This document shows positions 47,723 through 49,006 of a stretch of 49,006 bases of DNA, piece by piece (within the stretch, counting starts at the first letter, position 1; each line of letters opens with the position of its first letter). A model generated the notes under the pieces. That model ran no database searches and was not told the DNA's origin. It saw nothing but the letters and a program-made list of their open reading frames with translations. The stretch is from Chromera velia (taxonomy: Eukaryota > Sar > Chromeraceae), in contig JAHBMJ010000380.1 in assembly GCA_018398765.1 (NCBI GenBank), positions 1 through 49,006 of the forward strand. The letters run 5' to 3'. A program made the translations under genes and the position numbers.

Positions 47723-48539
47723 ATGGCTGTCTTACCCTTACATGCAATCGATGGTCACGTTTTGCTTGGTCTTCGATCTTTCCCTCCCATTGAAACTCCC
47801 ACGACTGATTGGGAGTCGCAGCGATTCATTTATGACTTTCTTCAATCTGTGCATATGGTGTGTTGCTTGCCTGCCTCATCCCCCGACCTTCTCCTTTCTG
47901 CCTGCTTACATTTGTTCGATCGGAGTCGAACCTTTGGTGACCGAGCTTTGAGGCCTTGGCGTTCTAGTGGGCGGCGCTGCATGGCGGTGGGGGGACCTGA
48001 ACGCGCCCCGCGATGCCTCATCCATCCAAGTGAGTGTGGGCCTTTCAACTTTTCTTCGTTCTCTTTCTCTTTTCTTTTCTTCTTCTCTCGCCTCTATTCC
48101 TAGTTTCTTTGTGCGATAGTAGGCGTGAGTACTCAAAGAGAATCGAGCTGCATATACTGTCCCGTAGACTTCTTTCTTCTGTTTCATTTCTGTGTCTGAA
48201 AGTCCTTTTGCTCAAAACAGCTGCACTCTTCATCTGTTGAGTTGTTTCTCGTACGACCGCTTGTCTTTCTTCTTCTCCTCTGCTTCTTGCCCTCCTATCT
48301 GCACATATGCAGTCAGAAGGAGACGTACCGGCAAAGAGGCCCGGGAGAGAGTCAAGGAGCATAGAAGGGAATCCCTGGAAGCTCACACATCAGATTCAGA
48401 GTGCGACGAGCTGCATCATGCAGACTCATTTGCTGGACACGCACGGAGTTGGACTTCAGAGGAGAGCCTCAGGGGCACAGTATGGCACAGCCAAAATCCT
48501 AACAACCCGAAACAAGCACTTCATCCACCGCTGCAGTGA
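47723..48539 (+). CDS. Two-exon protein of 177 residues, unknown
   Basis: Exon 1 (47723-48029) starts with ATG in a good context (gaggcATGG) and reads MAVLPLHAIDGHVLLGLRSF. Exon 2 (48313-48539) follows a 283-base intron with a GTGAGT donor and an ATATGCAG acceptor. Phase 1 is kept and the total is an exact multiple of three. The first half is mixed hydrophobic and polar; the second begins with a basic stretch (IRRRRTGKEARERVKEHRRE), continues with an acidic, Ser-rich segment (TSDSECDELHHADSF) and ends ALHPPLQ. No domain, signal peptide or membrane segment is recognised. A competing minus-strand splice frame exists across 47740-48000, which lowers confidence. The basic patch might bind nucleic acid, but that is only inference. 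Confidence 0.42.
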
Positions 48540-49006
48540 AGCGTGAAACAAGTCGAGGAAGGGAAAAAGAAAAAAACGCAGGAGCTGCATTAGAATAGCA
48601 GAACCGAGCAGGGGAAGGGAAGGGGGTTAGTTTTTTCACACGGATAGTACTGGAAGTTGACGGTGGGTCCTCCTGAAGTTGTGGTGAGTGAGGGTCGGAC
48701 TGCCTGACTGACTGATTGGGTGACTTGAATGGAGAGAAGAAGGGGGAAAGAGAGCCTGCATTCAGAGCCGTTCGTCCCTCCTCCCTGCTGTCTCTAGCAA
48801 AAAAGGAAAGAAAGGAAGTCGGCATGAGTGACGGCATTCACCTCGATCTGTCTGGGTGTTTGCCTCACTTCTTTAATTTCACGTTTACAGCTTCCTTGCC
48901 CCTTCGAATGTCTGCAAGGGGAGAAGAAAGAAGGCGCAACTCCATGTGTTACCGTCTCCTGCATTCATTCAGTCGTCCTGGTGTGGACTTCTGCGGGTCC
49001 ATTCAC
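48540..49006. other. Right-edge intergenic DNA
   Basis: No gene is supported. It includes a CTGACTGACTGA run near 48700-48715 and purine-rich stretches. An exon of a gene continuing beyond the window could be present but none can be delimited. Confidence 0.4.

Overview
This window looks like nuclear DNA of an intron-rich alveolate, most likely a chromerid of the Chromera velia kind. The evidence is mixed. Seen directly: a eukaryotic uL5/RPL11 gene in six exons, GT-AG introns of about 100 to 1300 bases with gtaagt, gtgagt or gtcagt donors, and moderately GC-rich gene blocks separated by AT-rich, repeat-laden islands. From family knowledge: EF-hand modules with the F/YGSL or WGSL idiom, a CCCH finger of the RPCxFxHTxGC type, and a short KNTF-box protein resemble alveolate proteins I recall. 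The species call is inference. There are no bacterial operons, CRISPR arrays or phage genes.

Layout, left to right. 1-660 is a low-complexity edge plus an AT-rich island with a 13-bp inverted repeat and a 22-bp palindrome. About 660-1860 (minus) is the decayed C-terminal end of a non-LTR retrotransposon. 1.9-6.8 kb is mostly repetitive, with one possible small gene and one possible exon. A minus-strand two-exon gene with a KNTF box (6.8-9.1 kb) diverges from RPL11 (9.6-12.1 kb). A cysteine-rich single-pass membrane protein (14.6-16.0 kb, minus) diverges from a four-exon CCCH zinc-finger gene (16.5-19.9 kb, plus). After 19.9 kb comes simple-sequence DNA, an assembly gap and an AT-rich island.

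22.7-31.8 kb (minus) holds the most striking gene: a roughly 15-exon protein with tandem EF-hand modules arranged A-B-A-B. Each inter-module intron lies in the same phase inside an EF-hand loop, so half the loops exist only after splicing. 33.2-37.7 kb (plus) is a ten-exon MFSD5/MOT2-type molybdate transporter. An AT-rich island precedes a single-exon ankyrin-repeat gene (39.7-41.2 kb, plus).

41.2-46 kb is a second AT-rich island. It carries a small possible signal-anchored gene, a stop-riddled LINE reverse transcriptase whose 3' end matches that of the first relic (CCTAGGG, a short spacer, then an ATCA-repeat tail), and a hAT-like MITE candidate. The right end has a small putative tail-anchored protein (46 kb, minus), a tentative three-exon minus-strand gene (47 kb) and a two-exon plus-strand gene (47.7-48.5 kb).

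The genes do not form a pathway. They are independent nuclear loci, some in divergent pairs. Splice models were built by eye from GT-AG signals, phase continuity and family alignment recalled from memory. RPL11, MFSD5, the CCCH gene and the EF-hand core are well supported; the tail of the EF-hand gene and the small genes are tentative.
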